This document shows, piece by piece, positions 13,852 through 14,329 of a DNA stretch of 14,329 bases. The DNA is taken from assembly GCA_017849335.1 (NCBI GenBank), contig JAFIHP010000089.1:1-14329 (forward strand). Direction: 5' to 3'. The position numbers were made by a program, and so were the translations under genes. The notes under the pieces were generated by a model. That model worked only from the letters and a program-made list of their open reading frames with translations, was not told the origin of the DNA and did no database searches. The DNA comes from Actinomycetales bacterium. Its GTDB lineage: Bacteria; Actinomycetota; Actinomycetes; S36-B12. The stretch's first letter is position 1; every line of letters starts with the position of its first letter.

Positions 13852-14329
13852 ATGCGCCAGGAGTTCTCCGTCCCTGCCCTCGTGCCCGCCCCGAACACCG
13901 GGAGCACGGTCGACCACATCGTGGAGAACGCCGAACGGTTCCCCGACCGCGAGGCCATCTCCGTCCCGCGCGGTGGCGCCTGGGCGTCGTTGACGTCGCG
14001 GGAGTTCCTCGACGAGGTCATCAAGGTCGCCAAGGGAATCGTGGCGAACGGCATCCAGCCGGGCGAGCGCATCGGGGTCATGAGCCGGACCCGCTACGAG
14101 TGGACCTTGGTCGACTACGCGATCTGGTACGCGGGCGCGATCAGCGTCCCGGTCTACGAGACCTCCTCCGCGGAGCAGATCCAGTGGATGCTCAGCGACT
14201 CCGGCGCGGTCGCGCTGTTCTGCGAGAGCCGCAAGAACAAGGAGACCTTCGACGAGGTCGCCGTCGAGATCCCGTCGGTCACCCGCACCTGGGTCTTCGA
14301 GGACGGCATCCTCGACCAGCTCGGCGACG
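13852..14329 (+). CDS. fadD: Long-chain fatty-acid--CoA ligase, FadD15 type (C-terminus beyond window)
   Basis: The frame is open from ATG 13852 to the right edge, giving 159 residues of a protein expected to be about 600. The sequence matches the N-terminal part of AMP-forming long-chain acyl-CoA synthetases. It has the MRQEFSVPALV start, an IVENAERFPDREAI helix, a GIQPGERIGVMSRTRYEW segment and the conserved SVPVYETSSAEQIQWMLSDSGA stretch, which is close to mycobacterial FadD15. These enzymes activate fatty acids to acyl-CoA through an acyl-adenylate. The P-loop-like YTSGTTG motif and the catalytic core lie beyond the window, so activity cannot be judged. The gene diverges from the SRPBCC gene at 13755. 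Confidence 0.93.
   Translation, partial: MRQEFSVPALVPAPNTGSTVDHIVENAERFPDREAISVPRGGAWASLTSREFLDEVIKVAKGIVANGIQPGERIGVMSRTRYEWTLVDYAIWYAGAISVPVYETSSAEQIQWMLSDSGAVALFCESRKNKETFDEVAVEIPSVTRTWVFEDGILDQLGD

Overview
The window is high-GC DNA with near-continuous coding, GTG starts and strong third-position GC bias, typical of an actinobacterium. The gene content points to Micrococcales, perhaps a Cellulomonas relative: class II DAHP synthase, a K124/D104-type phosphofructokinase, ROK glucokinase and an actinobacterial ArsA-like/SRPBCC cluster. The genus is an inference, since no rRNA marker is present. I support 15 genes, two of them cut by the window ends. I see no tRNA, rRNA, CRISPR array, insertion sequence or phage gene. 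The longest gene-free stretch is about 265 bp (3908-4172).

Left part (1-3991, minus strand): the N-terminal half of a secreted glycine-rich protein with an ALK/LTK-type glycine-rich domain, then ogt (DNA-alkyl repair) packed 2 nt behind aroG (class II DAHP synthase, first step of the shikimate pathway), then xylA (xylose isomerase). xylA has its own control region, with overlapping inverted repeats between a predicted -10 and the ribosome binding site. Minus-strand transcription from pfkA probably ends at a 17-bp perfect hairpin at 4091-4128.

Central part (4173-8823): pfkA and a glycerol kinase gene (glpK) diverge from a 126-bp region. That region holds a good sigma-A promoter for pfkA overlapped by a perfect match to the LacI/CcpA-type cre consensus. 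The PFK carries Asp104 and Lys124, the residue pair associated with pyrophosphate rather than ATP as phosphoryl donor. glpK converges on plsC (lysophosphatidate acyltransferase) with a 3-bp gap. plsC diverges from an Est30-type esterase gene that is followed by a small two-helix membrane protein gene. A 41-bp perfect direct repeat sits in the next convergent junction.

Right part (8921-14329): a minus-strand series reads, in transcription order, SRPBCC protein, metallophosphoesterase, second SRPBCC protein, ArsA/Get3-like protein with a degenerate P-loop, small CxxC protein, ROK glucokinase, secreted DUF3298 protein. Several junctions overlap (ATGA, GTGA and a 29-nt overlap), which suggests coupled translation. 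A FadD15-type long-chain acyl-CoA synthetase gene diverges at the right edge. As I recall, a similar glucokinase / ArsA-like / SRPBCC / acyl-CoA ligase neighbourhood occurs in Streptomyces, so this is probably an old, conserved and poorly characterised actinobacterial locus, not a recent acquisition.

Five genes (aroG, glpK, glk, the second SRPBCC gene and fadD) have a TANNNT -10 hexamer ending exactly 6-7 nt before the start codon and no usable Shine-Dalgarno. This is the geometry of leaderless transcripts. Genes starting further from a promoter (xylA, pfkA, plsC, the esterase) carry purine-rich ribosome binding sites instead.
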